Assembly: GCA_019054805.1 (NCBI GenBank)
Contig: JAHQIY010000039.1
Location: 124,001-188,000, forward strand
Source: Brachionus manjavacas
Lineage: Eukaryota > Rotifera > Eurotatoria > Ploima > Brachionidae
Length of the DNA: 64,000 nt
Direction of reading: 5' to 3'
A model generated the notes under the pieces. The model was not told the DNA's origin and ran no database searches. It saw only the letters and a program-made list of their open reading frames with translations. Shown in pieces: positions 1 through 11,990 of the stretch (its first letter is position 1; the number at the start of each line of letters is the position of its first letter). A program made the position numbers and the translations under genes.

Positions 1-269
1 TTTTAACTTTGTTGTGTACCCTGTTTGATTCATGATTTAAAAAAAAAATTGTTTTTGAAGCGATAAAATCTAAATTTAAAAAATTACTAAGCCTTTTTCA
101 ATAAATTTTAAATAATTTGGCGCTGTGATGTTCTAATAAAAATTGAACAAAAATTCTTCATATTTTCATAAATATATTTAAAAAAAAAATTTTTGTCTTA
201 TTTTGACATTGGAAAAATTACTTGGGGTAAAAAAGTGTTTTTTAAAAATAAATTTTATTTTCTTTAATT

Positions 270-936
270 TTAATTTTTAAGAAGTATTTTTTTAAATTTG
301 TATTTGAATTTCACAATATCAATAGTTTTCTCAAAATAAAATGCAAATATAATTGAGTTCTCTTCCAAAAGAATGAACCAAAATATTTTGCTTAAGTTCT
401 TGGGTAATTAGCAAGCAGATATGGCATTATTTTAAATTAAATTTTATTTTATCATTTCTATCTTGCTTCACTTAACATAACTACTTACATTTGCATTTTG
501 AATTGCCCTCAAATCATTTTTTAACAGATAAAATAAATTTAAAAGAGAATTTTTTAGAGCATCAAAATTTGGAGTTAAAATAATTTTGAATTTAAAATTG
601 AAATGATTATATAGCTTTTTTAAAAATATATTTGAACATTGAATAAAATTTTCCTCAAGCAAATTTAGATGAAGAGACAAAAAAATTATTTTTTTAAGAT
701 TTTAATGTTAAATAAATGACTTTTATTTTTTGATGCTATAATATATTAATTCAATGCTATAAAAAAATGATATAAAAAACTAGATATAAATTTTTATTTT
801 TTTGATATAAAAAATACCGATAATGATATAATTTTTTTCTAAATAAATTGGTATTCATTTTTTGATTTTTTTTAACCAGCGAATTCATAATGCGCTCATC
901 TCCTTTACCAGTACCTTTTTGAGTGACGGCTCCGAT
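270..936 (-). other. Possible minus-strand exon chain, unassigned
   Basis: On the minus strand three segments join in frame through canonical GT..AG borders: 877-936 (reads IGAVTQKGTGKGDERIMNSL), 489-653 (55 codons, donor GTAAGT) and 270-398 (42 codons then TAA). All three junctions are phase 0. The translated text looks protein-like but I do not recognise a family, and the two distal exons are AT-rich. The first segment overlaps a plus-strand alternative (880-947), so the chain may be partly chance. It could be the 3' end of a diverged gene or a pseudogene remnant. Confidence 0.22.
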
Positions 937-1129
937 CTGAACCAAAGGTTATCATACAATTATTAAACAATACAATGCATTGCCTGAATTCAACTTCTGA
1001 AAAAATAACTTGCCGAATCAATTTCAATGATAATTGCTACTGCTGATAACTAAGTGCATCTTTTTAGGCAAAGGGACTCGGAGAGATTTCGCCTATGTCT
1101 TCTTCGGGTCTTAGTGACTTTTTCAATCC
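880..1129 (+). other. Two GC-rich exon-like islands, plus-strand reading
   Basis: Segments 880-947 and 1068-1129 are much richer in G+C than their surroundings. On the plus strand both are bounded by AG acceptors after pyrimidine tracts and GT donors (gttatc, gtaatc), and they join in frame: about 22 codons containing ISFTSTFLSDGSDLNQ followed by about 21 codons containing RDSERFRLCLLRVLVTFS. No flanking exons that continue the frame were found, so this may be a relic of a gene or two internal exons of a gene whose other exons are not recognisable. Family unknown. The minus-strand reading of the first island is the competing hypothesis. Confidence 0.3.
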
Positions 1130-1423
1130 GTAATCTTCTCAAGATGCAAATAACCAATTTTCCTGTTATTAATAAATATTTTAATTTTAAAATGCTGATA
1201 TCAGAATTTAATTTTAATTTCTATATTTTAAATATTAAGCCTTCTGTAAGGGTAAAGAAGAAATTTTTGACAAATTGAACAAGATAATAGAAAGATATTA
1301 CTTTTTAGATTTTTTTTATCTAAAGTCTAAAATTATTTATTAAATAATATTAGAGAAATAGACAATGAGAATATTAAAAAGTAAAAATCCTTTTTGTAAT
1401 TTTTGTCCTTTGTGCACTTATTA

Positions 1424-2536
1424 GGGGTCATGTCCAATTTGTGATCTCATTAGTTCACTTAATCTGTTATCATTGAAATCATGCCGAGCAGGTGAACATC
1501 GACTTTTTGTTTTTATTCCATTTTTGATGATCTCATATTTTTAAAATAAAAATATGATCCCAAAACAATAAAAATTAAACACTTAAAAATAATTTTATGA
1601 AACTTATTTTGCAAAAGTCTTTTTTTTTCATTTAAGCTTTAAGATTAAGAATTACTTCTGTACAAATATTTTAAACACAAAGTTTGGAGCCACACAGAGG
1701 ATCCGAAGGTGACTTGGATGAATTTTATAAAGATATCAATAACTGTGATTTATTTATTTATTTGAAAAATAATTTGTAGTAAGACTCCGGGGCGATTTCG
1801 AGCGTCAAAGAGCCCTTTTTTCAGCCCACAAGTTTGAAATTTTAAATTAAATTTAAGTGCAAAAAAATTAAACAAAAATAAGTAAATAAAATTAATATAA
1901 ATTTTAAGTTTCAAAAATTTACAAATTTGAATGAATAGTTTATTTTTATAAAATTAAAAGGGTAGATAGCTATGAATGATTGTGATAAAACCAATGAATT
2001 TAGTGATAATTATGATGCTTCTATTACAAAAAGTCAAAGTAAACCAAGTTATGCAATATCTTTGACATTGACTCAGAGATTAATTTTGAGAATTTGGATA
2101 CAGAACTAGAAAAAATAAATTTTAAAATTTGTAAGAAATTAAATAATTTCAAAGAAAAAGCTTATCAATATTAAAAAAATGCCCATGACTACTCTAGTTG
2201 TTTCTTTAACCACTCAAGATGCTGTGCACAAAGCTTTGAGCATACATTTGAATTCAGTTCCATGTTCCATATGTAATCAATTATTGAAAAATGACTTAGG
2301 TGTTAAATTGCACATGACTAAAAAGCATTAGCTATTATATTATAAGTATTATTTTTTTTTCAAATTTCAAAGAGATATTTAATGATCAAAAAGTTTTTTT
2401 TCATGTTCACGAAATTTTTCTTAAAATAAATTTAGATCTCAAATTATGTTATCATCAAAAATTTGATAAAAAAAGTCGTTGATCACCAACCATGCATTAT
2501 TAAGTGTACATAAGATCACAAATTGGACAAGACCCC
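1424..2536. mobile_element. PIF/Harbinger-like non-autonomous DNA transposon
   Basis: The ends form terminal inverted repeats: GGGGTCATGTCCAATTTGTG at the left and, reverse-complemented, GGGGTCTTGTCCAATTTGTG at the right; similarity continues for about 40 bp. The repeat is flanked on both sides by TTA (1421-1423 and 2537-2539), the 3-bp target duplication typical of PIF/Harbinger elements. The 1.1-kb interior carries no intact transposase. A short reading frame near 2260-2330 encodes one C2H2-like finger (CSICNQ...LHMTKKH), possibly from the element's accessory DNA-binding protein or a captured host fragment. Superfamily assignment rests on ends and target duplication only. Confidence 0.6.
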
Positions 2537-2539
2537 TTA

Positions 2540-5014
2540 TTAGAAGTTTTAATTAATTTTTCCCTGTTTCTTTTTTGGGTTTGGGGTTTGATACTTCTAA
2601 TAAAATCGAAACCTGCAGCTATTAAAAACAATACACTTTAAGATTTTATAGATTAATATATATTTCGAAATATCAATTTATACTTATTTATTTAAGTGTA
2701 AGAGTCAATAGTTTTAAGTATAAATCATAAAAATCAAGTATTATAAAAAAATAAGTAAGTCAAATAATAAATAAATTTTAATCATAATTGAATGGGTTTG
2801 ATTTTGCCTTCTTTTTTCCGGGCTTTGAGCGCGTAGCTAATAAATTACCAGTGACAAAGCCACTTGAGTTGCAGCTTTAATACATTTTCTCAACATGTTT
2901 ACAAATATATGTCCTTTAATTATCTTTACAGGTGCAGCTACAAAAATGATGCTTATGATAAATAAAATTAGAATCTAAACAAATTGAAAATTTCATATTG
3001 AACTGAACATGATAAATTAACTTCTTCGTTCTCTTTCATAAAGGTATGACCCTTGCGTTTTTCATGCTGAATTTTGTGTCTATCCAACTTGCATACATTT
3101 TTAAGATAACAATTAGTCTTGGTATGAGATGAGCGAAAAATGTTTTGGTCAAAAGAGCTTCATCTAATTCAGTTTCTTTATTGTACACTCTTTTATTAAA
3201 TCCCATTCATGTTTCCTAGTTGATGAACATTGCGAAGTATTATCGTCATTCATGATTTTTACAAAATTTAAGTAGGCCTATTAAAATTTTGAGTAAAATT
3301 TTTTTCAAGAGTAAATTTAAATTTTTGAGAGTAAAATACAACTAATATTATGTATAAGCGATTATATCTTGCTAAGACTTTAAATTTAATGTATAATTTT
3401 CAATAATTAAAATAAATTTTTTTCTTTTAAGTATAATAATTTTTTAAGTAAAGAAACAAAAAACTAAAAGTATAAAAACAAGACCCGTTTCTTTTTGTAA
3501 TTTTTGATAATTAAATTTAAGAATTTAATTAATTAAAAGTTAAATTGTTGATTTTAATTCTTACTAATAGTTCTCTAATCAACCTCAAATTCGAAGTCCT
3601 AAACCAGGGCTCCGTCCCGGATGCTGTTTTTTTTCTAACATTTTGATACAATCATTAAAATTAACCAAAAAGGACAAAAAGAAGCATGGTCAAATAAACA
3701 ATATTACCTTAAAGTACATAGAGTACTGGAAAAACAAAAAGGAAAATGTTTTTTTAAAAGTTAAACCTCATTGTCTATCGATTCAATAATAATAGAAATA
3801 GAATTTTTGATTATCTTTTAAAAAGGGTTTAACAAGGCTGCAAAGTTTGGAACCCTTAAATGGATACAACCAATTTTCGTGTTATTAACAAAAATATTAA
3901 AATTCTTGGATTTTATTAAATAATGATTTTAAATGGATTTTTTTGTTGCTCGAAATATTATTTGAGTGTTAATAATTGATTGAACTCCGAATAATTAATT
4001 GATTGAACTAGAATACCGAATTTAATTTGGTCATAAAATATTAAAAAATTTTGAATAAATAAATAATTTATTTAAGTTAATGAATATTTAATCAAAAATT
4101 GTAATTAAACCACAAATGACTTAATTAATGCGCAAAATTAAAATAGAATCTGATATTTGATATGATAAAATTTGATAAAAATTTTTAAGAAAATAGTATC
4201 ATTAGTGTTCATTAGCTACGAATACTTTTAGTTTATTCAATAAATTTTCTGAAATGCTCTCTGCCAAAACCTCTGAAATGCATACAGATTGCAAAAATTA
4301 AATTTTAGAAAATATTTGCAGAAGTTGTATTTAGGGGATTATATTTTTTAGTTTATCTGTATAAGACTTCTTTAGACTGATGATGTGTTGAATTTACAAA
4401 ATCAATTTTAGGCTAATTTTTTTATTTCAAATTATGAAGAATCTTTCGCGGGACTGAAACAAAGGTCTAAGCCCATTCAAAATTACCCGTGGTATTCTCC
4501 AAAATTATTCTAATAAATAAATTAGACTTTTAGAAAAAAGCTATCAATACTGTTCATTTCTGTTCTTAAATTCAAAAAGATTAAATCGAACCCACTTTTA
4601 AACATTTTCACCTAATTATCACTTAAATGCTCAATACATTCAAATTTATTTGAAATAAAATATTTGATTTATTTTACAATCTAATTTTGATATTCAAATT
4701 TAATTACAATTTTGGAACCTTAAAAATTATTTTGAAAAAAATCCAAACAAAGTATTAATATATTTAAATGCATTGATTAAATTTTAAATTTCTTCATATT
4801 AGAATTTTCATTTATTTGAATTTATCACTAAAAAATTATATTTTGGACATTTTTGGATTAGAATAAAATAAAAAAAAAATTTTTTAAAGCTAAATTATGA
4901 ATTTTTCCAGTCAATTAAATTACCGAAAATTAATATTTATTGCCAGATATTGAATTTTAGACAAACAAGAATAGGAAGGATTATTTATTTACAAAAAAAA
5001 TCTTTAATAAAACT
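2540..5014. other. AT-rich spacer with degenerate zinc-finger-like remnant
   Basis: No gene is supportable here. On the minus strand at about 3000-3260 there is a broken reading frame starting MNDDNTSQCSS and later NCYLKNVCKLDRHKIQHEK, which resembles a degenerate C2H2 finger with a frameshift, reminiscent of the finger inside the transposon at 1424-2536. The remainder is low-complexity A/T sequence. Confidence 0.35.
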
Positions 5015-5822
5015 CTAAATCAGATTACTAAAGTTTTTGCTAATTGTACCAACTCTTGATTTTATATACTTGTTTAAAACTGCATAAATGTCCTTACAGC
5101 CGACCATTGATGATTCGATCATTTTATCAAGGTAATCTACATGCATTCGAGAAGCATGCTCCAAAAGAACAATTTGATCATAATTTGGCAACAAGGCAAG
5201 AGTAAAATGTGGAGCACCTGAGGTTTCTTCAAGATGATTTATATCAATTAGAGGCGTATCTCTAATCAAAGCAACAGAACAAGCACAAACATAGTCTTTA
5301 ATTGGAATTCCCGCATCTATTATTGCCAAAGTGGCCGCATTCACACAAGCACAAAAATTGCTTCCATCAGATTGCAGCACCTCTACATAAATATCTATTT
5401 GAGATTTTGGATACTTTTCTGTTTGAATAACTGCTTCAAATGTTTGTTTTAAATGCGCTGTTATCTCAATTGTTTTCCAGTCACCATGTGGACGACTTTT
5501 CCTTTCAGTTCCACTAAATGTAGCCACACTATATTGACAATTGATCACTGCTTTGTCATGAAGACTTTTAGACCTTCCTCCTCTATTCTTTTAAATTAAC
5601 TTTTTTTAAAACAAATACTAATTAGAAAAAATAAAGAAATGTATATTTACTCACTTCATGTGGTCCATAAACTGTGGCCACTACTTTGGTATTTCCTTGC
5701 GATAAAATTGCGGATCCATCCGCTTGAGCAAATACCCCGACTTCACATTGAATTTTTCTCAATTCATTAGATCGTCTACCATCGATTCTAAATCCGATAA
5801 TTGGATCTAACAACGTTGCCAT
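5015..5822 (-). CDS. EXOSC4: Exosome complex component RRP41 (EXOSC4)
   Basis: Two coding exons: 5655-5822 (56 codons, donor GTGAGT) and 5015-5587 (190 codons plus stop), phase 0, giving 246 residues, the usual length for the family. The protein is an RNase PH-fold subunit of the RNA exosome ring that threads RNA to the catalytic subunits for 3'-5' decay and rRNA processing in nucleus and cytoplasm. Visible family signatures: GFRIDGRR near the N terminus, GNTKVVATVYGPHE before the intron, NCQYS.ATFSGTERK..PHGD after it, then SQIDIYVEVLQSDG, CVNAATLAIIDAGIP and LALLPNYDQIVLLE. As in animal RRP41 it is presumably catalytically inactive. It is transcribed divergently from RPL18A, with 597 bp between the start codons. 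Confidence 0.95.
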
Positions 5823-6419
5823 TTTTTAATCTAAGTTTAAATTTTTTTTTTAAATTTTAATATTTTAAGCACGTGGCTTGACAAAATTTAAGTATACACT
5901 TAAATGGAATTTTTTCAAATTAACTGAATTATCTGAACAAAGTGTTCACATATTTTTTTGTAAAAAAAAATTTAAAAAATGTTCATAATTAATTATTTCC
6001 ATTGTTTATTTAAGAAATTATAAAAAAATGTATTTTTTAAAAAATTTTCATCAGCAATTTAGCCTGAACACCAGATAATAATTTTGAAAAAAACTGCACA
6101 GTCAAGGTCGAAATTTAAATTTCTTTAGTACTTAATTTAAATTATGTTAAAAATAAAACTTAGTTTTCTCTGATCGTATTTTGCATTGCTTTTTAAGTAT
6201 TGATGTATACTTTATATGTGTGCATATATTTTTATATTCGTACTTGACACTAGCAGTGCAAGTAAATGCTTTAAAAAAATCTATCGAAAAAATTTTGGAA
6301 AAAACGTGAACATTAACTCTTTAAATTAAACTATTTAAATAGCTATGCTCCTTTTTTTGCCCTCGGTTATCTACTTCCTTGTATTTTAGATTTGAATATT
6401 AAGATATTCAACTTAAAAA
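5823..6419. promoter_or_regulatory. Divergent intergenic region EXOSC4 / RPL18A
   Basis: This 597-bp gap separates the two start codons and must hold both promoters. A pyrimidine-rich stretch at about 6347-6380 just before RPL18A is consistent with a ribosomal-protein 5' TOP start, although the exact transcription start cannot be fixed from sequence. No TATA-like element can be called confidently in such AT-rich DNA. Confidence 0.4.
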
Positions 6420-7112
6420 ATGAAGGTTCAAGGAGAGGTATGTCCATTTTTATTTATTTAGGGGACAAAAGTTGCTATGATAACTTAATTTAAGCTCAAA
6501 CAATACAGAGTTGTCGGCAGACGATTACCAAACGAGAAAGAACCCAATCCACCATTGTACCAAATGAAAATTTTTGCTACAAACACCGTCGTAGCCAAGA
6601 GTAGATTTTGGTACTTTATCAGATTGTTGAAGAATGTCAAGAAGGCTAATGGTGAAATTGTCTCATGTTCTCTAGTAAATAGGCATTTGATTTTAAATTA
6701 TTTTTTTTTAAATTAATTTAATTTAGATCTTTGAAAAAAAACCATTGAAAGTAAAAAACTTTGCCATCTGGTTGAGATATGATTCCAGAAGTGGAACTCA
6801 CAATATGTACAGAGAATACAGAGACTTGACCACTGAGAGTGCCGTAACTCAATGCTACAGAGACATGGGTGCCAGACACAGAGCTAGAGGTCACTCAATT
6901 CAGATTATGAGAGTTGAAGAAATCCCAGCAAACAAATGCAGAAGACCAAATGTCACTCAATTTCACGTAATTAATTAAAAATTTATTTCCAACTGACTTA
7001 ATTTGAAATTTTTTTTAAGACTTCTAAAATCAGATTCCCGTTGACCCACCGTGTCAAGATGCGTCTCAATCGTCCACGATTCACCACCAGAAGACCAACA
7101 ACCTGCTTCTAA
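6420..7112 (+). CDS. RPL18A: 60S ribosomal protein L18a (eL20)
   Basis: Four coding exons: 6420-6437 (only six codons, MKVQGE), 6495-6674, 6727-6966 and 7020-7112, all joined in phase 0, giving 176 residues, exactly the animal length. It is a structural protein of the large ribosomal subunit. Family signatures are clear: [33 protein letters not shown], the highly conserved [19 protein letters not shown] and [11 protein letters not shown], then RFPLTHRV near the C terminus. The C-terminal motif [11 protein letters not shown] resembles the usual FTTKRPNTFF end. The tiny first exon is placed by the in-frame GT donor after GAG and by the known N-terminal start of the family. Confidence 0.96.
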
Positions 7113-7859
7113 ATTTATTGAAATTAAATCAATTTCAATTTTATAATGATTTTAAGCTGATTTTTCAAATTTTTGATCCTAATGGTAATACAAAGAGCGT
7201 TATTACAATATCGATTGAAAAACAATCATTATCAATTTGATGTTTTAAAATTTTTTATCAATTTGTCGATATATTTTTTTTCAATGGTTCAATTATTTTG
7301 AAACAGTTTTAAAATTGAATAAAATTGAAATAAGAATAGTTTCAATGAAAGAAATTTATTTTTTTAATTTTCCCTGATCTTAATTTTCCATATTAAATGA
7401 GGTTTAAAAAATTTAACAATTAATAGAAGAGAAAATAAAAAAAATCTTTAAAAAAATGCTGACTTTCTAAAATCTAAAAATTCATTTCTGTTTTGATATA
7501 CATATAAATTTAATAAAACAAAATGAAATATTTAATGGAATAAGTATTTTTTGCTGCTTTTTATAATGATTTTAACTTGCTGATATTATTGTAGATTATT
7601 AGACTTATGTTTTCTTATACGTTTTATTTAAGTGCTTCAATCGCAGTTTGATTTTAAATTTTTAAAGATTTTATGGAAAAATTTTTTCCATTTTTATTAG
7701 TCACTTTGAGCAATGAACCCTCGAAACCCTTTGAAATTATTAAATTTTATTAATCATTTGAAAAAATGAAAAAATTAAATTTTTATTTATATTAAAGTGA
7801 AAAAATTTTTTTATTTAATTTTCTTAAAATTATCTAAAATTTGAAAATAAAATAATACC

Positions 7860-7975
7860 ATGCAACCATAGCAAGCAATAAAATAATGCAACCATAGCAA
7901 GCAATAGCTTGCTCTACAGTTAACCTGTTGTAGCCTATTATTATTATTATTATTATTATTATCTACAATAGGTTT
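7860..7975. repeat. Short tandem duplication plus (TTA)n microsatellite
   Basis: Two copies of atgcaaccatagcaagcaat lie 26 bp apart, followed by agcttgctctacag, gttgtagcctatt and about eight TTA units. The layout, a unique segment ending in a TTA run, resembles the 3' end of a non-LTR element such as the one at 20927-21845, but there is no coding similarity to prove it. Confidence 0.45.
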
Positions 7976-10589
7976 GTAATAGCCATCAGATGATGTTATC
8001 TGATATCAGATTATATCAGCTGACAGTAAATGATATCATTTTTTATACCATTTTTTTTTGCCAAAACCGGTATCAGCTCATATCAGATTCAACCAGATGA
8101 TGTAAACTAATAACAAAATCTATCATTTTATTTAATTTTAATGTTCGAAAATATTTCGAGTTATTTAAAAATGTAAAAGCTGGTGATTTGCTCCGTTTTC
8201 CTTTTAACTATGTTTTTTTTCTACGTTTTTCCAGGAAATTAATTTCTTTGTTTTGATAGACATCCAGTAAAGGGTTTTGTGAAGTTCAGTACAAAAAAAT
8301 AGAACAAAGTGTAAAAAAATTGAATAGCTTTTAAAAATATATTTTGCAAACTATTAAATTTCTAATTGAAATTGAAAAATTAATATCAATAAATTGGCAG
8401 CATCTTTTATTGAGTATTTTTTTATTTGTTTTTATTCAAAATTTAAAGCATTATATTTTCAATTATTAATAAAAAATAACACATTTCGGAATAAAGCTTT
8501 TTTAATAAAGAATTATAATTCTTAATTCTTATTTATAATTAAATTTATTTTATTTGTTAAAAGCACAATCAAGTGAAATTATTTTTTCATTTTTCATTAA
8601 CTTTCTTCGAATTTTTTGTTTACAAAAAAAAGTCATAAATACTAAGTACTTCTCGGAAAACGAGATCTTTTACATATTTCATTATGTAAGTTAACAATTT
8701 TGCTTACGGTTTTTTTTTTAATTTTAATTATCAGTTTAAAAAAAAACACGTTTTATTAATTTCAGGCTTTATTAATTATCAAAATCTTTACTAATTGTAT
8801 CATTGTCAAAGATAAAGATAATATAGATCTTTACAAAATAAACTTTGATCCAACGATAATAGATGAGAATAATGGTTTAAGTATCGTTAGATGATAAAAA
8901 ATTTTAAATAGAAAAAAAGATAATTTTAAGTAATAATTTATTAATTTTTTTAATTTGTAAATCCCTGCATAAATGAATTTTGTCAAATCCTGCTTTGGTT
9001 TTTCGGTTTGAAAATCTTAAATAAAATGAAGTCTGTTTGCAATTGAAATTTATCATTTATTTAAAATTAGATTTTATATTATTTAATTCACTTTAAATTA
9101 TTTTCTTTCAGTAATTTTTCACATAAGCACTTGGTTAGCACAAACTTGACCATCAATACTTCTATAAATTTTGTTTTATAATAGAATTTTGAACAGATAA
9201 AATCACCAAGTTCGACATGCTGGAATCGAATTCGAGAAAACTTAATAAAAAATTGAAATTGAAAAGATGAAATTTTAGAAATGTAAAAAAAATATTGAAA
9301 ATCACAAATTTAATATTTAAAAATAAATTTTAAAAACTTTCAGTTGATCATGTTTTTAAAACTTGTTGGGTAATATTTAATGTATGATTCGAAGATTTAT
9401 TAGGATATTTGACAAATGCAAACAAACTTTATGCTTATTAAAATAATAAAATAATAAAATTTACACAAATAATTGAGAAAACTCTTTATATTTTTATAGT
9501 ATAATTTCTATTTAATTGAAAATGTTCACAATAACAAAATAAAATTTTTAAGTTCAAAAAATTTTTATAAGTTTTAGATGATTAAATTGAGTTTAATAAA
9601 AACACTTTCCTTGTAAATAATGAATGTAACGATGTAAAATCTAAAAAAAAATGTACTCAAATCAAATTGATTTTTCGAATTTTTTGTTGAATTTTTTACA
9701 ATTTATTTAAATTTGCCATAAAATGCTTGCTATAAAAATTTAATATCTGCATTAGAAGTAATTACATTAAAAAAAAAATTATTTCACCTTAATTTTTAAA
9801 ATTTAAGTTTCAAATACTGAATAAATGAAGATTTTGAATTTTTATAACAGAATCAAATTATTTGTTTAAATTATTGATTTTTTTAATGAACAAAATTTGT
9901 TTCAATGATTTTATTATTCAATTGATAACCAAAAATTAGACATAATAATTTTATTAGATACGACTGGATATGTATTCATCAACATTTTGAAAACACAAAA
10001 TAATTCTTATAATTAAAAATTTGTAAATATATTTTATTTATTCTAACATTATTTGAAAAAACTTTTAAAAAAATATGGATTTTTATATTAATTTTAAATA
10101 TAACTTTGGTTAAAATAAAAAGTATTTTGCATAACACTAATGATCAATGGTAATTGATAATTTTTTGACTCAACTCATACTAAATGAATTTTTTTTTCAT
10201 TTATGATTAATTTTTGTTGTTAATAGACTAAAATTTACCAAAGATAAATATTGTTATTTTACTAGTAAAATAATAGCAATGTCAACCTAAATAAAATTTT
10301 AGGGCATATCTGCTGAATAACGAAATTATAAAAGATTTTTAATGAGCAAATATTTTTTAACCATTTCTATTTCAAAAAATTGAATTCAATTCATGCTGGG
10401 AAATCTAAAGCGGCTAGACAATACAAAACTTAATACACTTGAACATAATAAGTCTTCTTGAACCGAAAAAAATACCTAAAATTTTTAAAATTAATTTTTT
10501 TATTTTCTGAAAAATTTGTTTCTAAAAAGCAGGAACTTGCGGTATAAAAATTTAATTTAACAACGCAGGTGCCTTTTTGTTGTTGTTAA

Positions 10590-10619
10590 CATTTGAATAA
10601 ATTTACATTCAAATGTTGA
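10590..10619. repeat. Perfect hairpin, 11-bp stem
   Basis: AACATTTGAAT and ATTCAAATGTT are perfect inverted repeats separated by eight bases. No adjacent gene uses it as a terminator; it may be a transposon relic or chance in AT-rich DNA. Confidence 0.4.
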
Positions 10620-11609
10620 AAATTGATATTTTTTATAAATTATTCAAATTAGGAACTTGAGGGTTCGAGTTGGAGTAAAATTCAAGTTCCAATCATAGGA
10701 AATTTAAATATTTATCTTTTAGTCAACTAAGCCAACATTTTAAAAATAAGTAATTTATTTTTTAAAATTTAATAAAAGACAAATGAGGGTCGGAAACATT
10801 TTGTTATTCGAGGGCTAGTTCTGTCAAACAAAATTAAAATTTCTTTAGGCGCCTGAGGCCCGCAGCTATTTTCATTATTTTTGACAAAGTTTTCCACAAA
10901 AAACTCTATCTCTGACCCAAATAAGCAATAAAACTATTAAAATATGAGCTCGACTCTTCATCCAGATAGCAATGTTTGATTTTGATATTTTTTTCAAAAA
11001 CAAACATTAGGCCGTATAGCTGTCACAGTGTAAATTAAGCAAAAAATTAAAACACTTTTATTTTATCTAAATATAAATCAAGTTCGTTTATTCAAAGTGA
11101 AATCAATATATAGAGATATGAATGGTTGAATGAGCGAGCTTATTGACCAAACAAACAAAATAGTATATAAATATTAGGTGTGTAGAATTCGTAGAATTAA
11201 GAGCCCTTTTTTAAAAGTAAGATTTTTAATTTAGAAAGATTAGGCAAACATAATAATTTGTAGCATTCTAAAGAGGATTGTTTTTGAGATAAAATCAAGC
11301 GATTTCCTTAGTCTTTAAAGAATTTCTTTGATATTTCAAAAGTCTTACCTTTGCTAAGACCCAAAATTCTAGTTGAATTTTGTACCATGGAATCCTATTA
11401 ACAACACTAGAATTAAAACTAGTAACAAAAGAAAATTTGTAAATCACTCGACTCGAAGTTCTCAATGGCAAAAAGAAAAAAAATTCTTTAAATCCTTTCA
11501 TGAAACAAATTTCGTAATTTTTCCATTATTTTCATAAATTGGAATTTTTTAAGCATGCAAACTTTTTATGTTAGTTTTATTTTAGATTTTGATTAAGTGA
11601 ATTTTCGAA

Positions 11610-11990
11610 ATGGGTAACATACCAGCTAAAATTACTGGGAGGTACCAAAGCTATGACATAAACACGCCGAGTCTTTCGACTCCACAAATTCCAGTTCGCC
11701 ACCACGACCAAATAGAAGACCCCATGGTCAAAGATGACTGTGTGCCTGACTCATTTGACAAAAGCATGCTCAATGAAAAGCAAGAGGAGGCTCACTTCAA
11801 CCAATCTAGCAATTCAGCAACCAATTCGGTCTACAATGAGCAAGCTGTGGATACTGGTGAAAATGGTACTCGCTTTAAAAATCAAAAATTTCTTTTATTT
11901 TCATTTTTTTCTTAATTAGAAGACTACGTTGAGTCGCACATGTCCAATCACCTGGAGAACAATCCAAGACAAGTAGATGTGATGTACTGA
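11610..11990 (+). CDS. Small protein with N-myristoylation motif, unknown family
   Basis: Two exons, 11610-11865 and 11920-11990, joined after the first base of a codon (GAAAATG|AA), give 108 residues. I do not recognise the family. The N terminus MGNIPAK fits the myristoylation consensus (Gly2, small residue at position 6), which suggests membrane tethering. The rest is hydrophilic and probably disordered, rich in Asn, Ser, Gln and acidic residues, with repeated Asp/Glu-Asp patches (IEDPMVKDDCVPDSFDK) and no predicted membrane segment. The C terminus reads NNPRQVDVMY. Exon GC content is clearly above the flanks and the splice sites are canonical (gtactc...attag). It lies 1.2 kb upstream of the first atlastin on the same strand; no functional link can be shown. 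Confidence 0.65.

Larger units (their letters stand above)
7113..11609. other. Gene-poor AT-rich desert
   Basis: I see no supportable gene in this 4.5-kb stretch. It contains a tandemly duplicated block around 7860-7905 (the sequence atgcaaccatagcaagcaat occurs twice, 26 bp apart), a (TTA)n microsatellite at about 7939-7961, several TATCAG-type reiterations near 7990-8090, and a perfect 11-bp-stem hairpin at 10590-10619. A few slightly GC-richer islands (about 9115-9240 and 10780-10920) could be old exons or transposon debris but have no consistent frame. Confidence 0.5.

Noticed and set aside
757-945. 62-codon minus-strand frame with GTGKGDERIMNS taken as a complete small gene
   Set aside because: Its 3' half is AT-run sequence and it lacks a real ATG start; only the first 20 codons could be exon, reported as an uncertain island instead.
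3585-3640. Pol III-like block: aattcgaagtcc followed by a T-run at 3627
   Set aside because: No A box, no cloverleaf, and the B-box match is weak; not a tRNA gene.
10650-10692. Hairpin ggaacttga...tcaagttcc with GGTTCGAGTT in the loop
   Set aside because: The loop resembles a T-loop/B box but no tRNA fold is possible; likely chance or repeat debris.
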